From an uncultured Psychrobacter sp. (GTDB taxonomy: Bacteria > Pseudomonadota > Gammaproteobacteria > Pseudomonadales > Moraxellaceae), in contig NZ_CANMAH010000009.1 in assembly GCF_947495825.1 (NCBI RefSeq), positions 62,001-126,000 of the forward strand: a DNA stretch of 64,000 nucleotides, written 5' to 3'. The notes under the pieces are model-generated. The model worked only from the letters and a program-made list of their open reading frames with translations. It was not told the DNA's origin and made no database searches. A program made the position numbers and the translations under genes. Every line of letters starts with the position of its first letter. Position 1 is the first letter of the stretch. Shown here one piece after another: positions 62,943-64,000 of the stretch.

Positions 62943-64000
62943 TTAAAACTCATAGTTATACGTTAACAGCCACGTTCTGGGTGCGCCAAAGCCGATTTGG
63001 TTTTTGCCTGAGCTGCCATTGGTCGCCCCAAATGCATACTTTTTATCCAATGCATTATTCAGGTTCAGCTGCCAGTTATGTTTGCCCATACTATAAGCAG
63101 TCATCAAATCCACCGTGGTATAGCCATCAAGCTCTACTGCCTCTGCATCCCCTGCATAGCGATCACTGATGTAATTGACGCCGCCACCAATGCGCCATTG
63201 GTCATCGGGCTGATAGGCGGTCCACAATGAAAAAGTCTGCTCTGGGACATCATTTGGCACAAGGCCAGTCTTTTTGTCTTTCGCATCCAAATAGCTATAA
63301 CCTGCTGACACATCCCAGTTGTCCCGAATCTTGCCGCGCGCTTCAAGCTCTAGGCCTTGATGGCGAAACTCATCTTTATCAATGACTTCTCGGTTTTCAT
63401 TGGTTTTTGGGTCTTCTTTATCAATCTGATAGACGGCAGCGTTGAGCATGATATCGTCATTGTAGAGATACGTCTTAACACCTATCTCTTTGAGATCGGT
63501 CTGATACAGCGCGGCAAGCTTTGGATTGATATAAATACCTGAATAAGGCAGCTGCCACGAGCGCGCGGTAGTCGCATAAGCGGAGGTGGCATCGGTAAAG
63601 TTATAGACGATACCTGCGCGGTAGCTGAACTTATCGTCGTTTAGCTCGCTGTCTTGACCTTGAAAGTTTTGATCCAGCTGGATATTGTCATAGCGGACGT
63701 TGCCGACCAGCGACCAGTCGCCGATATGATAGACATCTTGGGCAAAGACACCGACACTTTGGGTGCTGTTTTTACGAAATTTAGGAAACCCTGGGTTGGG
63801 TGTCGCATCAGCGCTTGGATGAGTGGCAGATATGGGCGGTACATTTTTATCAGTAGCAAGGGTCAAGTCAATGTCGATATCATTATAATCGGTACCAAAG
63901 AGCAATTCATGGTTGCCGGTATTCCAAGCCAGCTCAGATTGCACCGTCTTGCTGGTGCGTGGGTCATAACCAAAGTTATTAACGGTTCGGCCAACTTGGT
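62943..64000 (-). CDS. TonB-dependent siderophore receptor, C-terminal part, partial
   Basis: Frame open from the stop at 62943 to the window edge (352 codons seen); the N-terminal plug lies beyond 64000. It is a beta-barrel with alternating strands ending in Y-N-Y-E-F, the C-terminal Phe of outer-membrane proteins. Segments such as FSYRAGIVYNFTDATSAYAT and GLELEARGKIRDNWDVSAGY are typical of FhuE/FoxA-like receptors. It would bring a ferric siderophore to the adjacent periplasmic binding protein. Its promoter and any Fur box are outside the window. Confidence 0.92.
   Translation of the reverse strand, partial: QVGRTVNNFGYDPRTSKTVQSELAWNTGNHELLFGTDYNDIDIDLTLATDKNVPPISATHPSADATPNPGFPKFRKNSTQSVGVFAQDVYHIGDWSLVGNVRYDNIQLDQNFQGQDSELNDDKFSYRAGIVYNFTDATSAYATTARSWQLPYSGIYINPKLAALYQTDLKEIGVKTYLYNDDIMLNAAVYQIDKEDPKTNENREVIDKDEFRHQGLELEARGKIRDNWDVSAGYSYLDAKDKKTGLVPNDVPEQTFSLWTAYQPDDQWRIGGGVNYISDRYAGDAEAVELDGYTTVDLMTAYSMGKHNWQLNLNNALDKKYAFGATNGSSGKNQIGFGAPRTWLLTYNYEF

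Noticed and set aside
1..64000. CRISPR array, insertion sequence, prophage or integrase
   Set aside because: No regularly spaced direct repeats, transposase or phage genes were found.

Overview
The window looks like a chromosomal segment of a Psychrobacter-like member of the Moraxellaceae. This rests on the moderate, slightly AT-rich base composition, the prpB-prpC-acnD-prpF/prpD set, the recC-recB-recD order with unusually long Asn/Ser/Asp-rich subunits, a DMSP-catabolism (ddd) cluster and a FecBCDE-like iron uptake locus. The genus is an inference from gene content. No rRNA, CRISPR array, prophage, transposase or integrase was seen. One tRNA gene, tRNA-Arg(CCT), is present.

Layout. 1-0.7 kb: start of a trimeric autotransporter adhesin, leftward and running off the window. 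1.3-2.3 kb: an acidic single-pass membrane protein. 2.5-5.1 kb: a LysR regulator and an atypical NRAMP-superfamily transporter. 5.5-17.2 kb: the 2-methylcitrate cycle (prpB, prpC, acnD, prpF, then prpD after three unrelated genes), with a small antitoxin-like cassette between acnD and prpF. 17.3-27.7 kb: housekeeping and poorly known genes (SDR oxidoreductase, DUF2868 membrane protein with its DUF3482 GTPase partner, a sterol-desaturase-like hydroxylase, an ArsA-like ATPase with a cory-CC-star protein, a CstA-type transporter, a purine phosphoribosyltransferase). 27.7-39.2 kb: recD, recB, recC, leftward. 39.7-41.3 kb: two poorly known genes and the tRNA.

41.5-51.3 kb is the most distinctive part. 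A divergent IclR regulator faces an operon of iron-dependent alcohol dehydrogenase (DddB), semialdehyde dehydrogenase (DddC), a fused double CaiB CoA-transferase (DddD), a BCCT transporter (DddT) and an enoyl-CoA hydratase. This matches the DddD-type pathway that imports dimethylsulfoniopropionate, releases dimethyl sulfide and converts the C3 product to acetyl-CoA. Immediately downstream is a 3-hydroxyisobutyryl-CoA-hydrolase-like gene that has lost its middle. A near-perfect 16-bp palindrome lies in the IclR-dddB gap and is the best operator candidate. Any propionyl-CoA made from the C3 branch could be handled by the prp genes of the same window.

52-57.9 kb holds a LysR gene convergent with a four-gene leftward operon (DUF3100 membrane protein, M20 amidohydrolase, aldehyde dehydrogenase, hydroxyisobutyrate-dehydrogenase-like enzyme) of unknown substrate. 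58.2-64 kb carries a stand-alone parvulin and a leftward TonB receptor plus binding-protein/ABC operon for ferric-chelate uptake; the receptor is cut by the window edge.

Structure not explained by genes: an 11-mer (CTTAGGCTATT) occurs five times, only inside recD, recB and recC, always in the same reading frame (Asn-Ser-Leu-Ser). A perfect 26-bp inverted repeat separates recB from recD. A heptamer tandem array lies at 51.57 kb, and two prp-locus inverted repeats share the half-site TTGCTAA.
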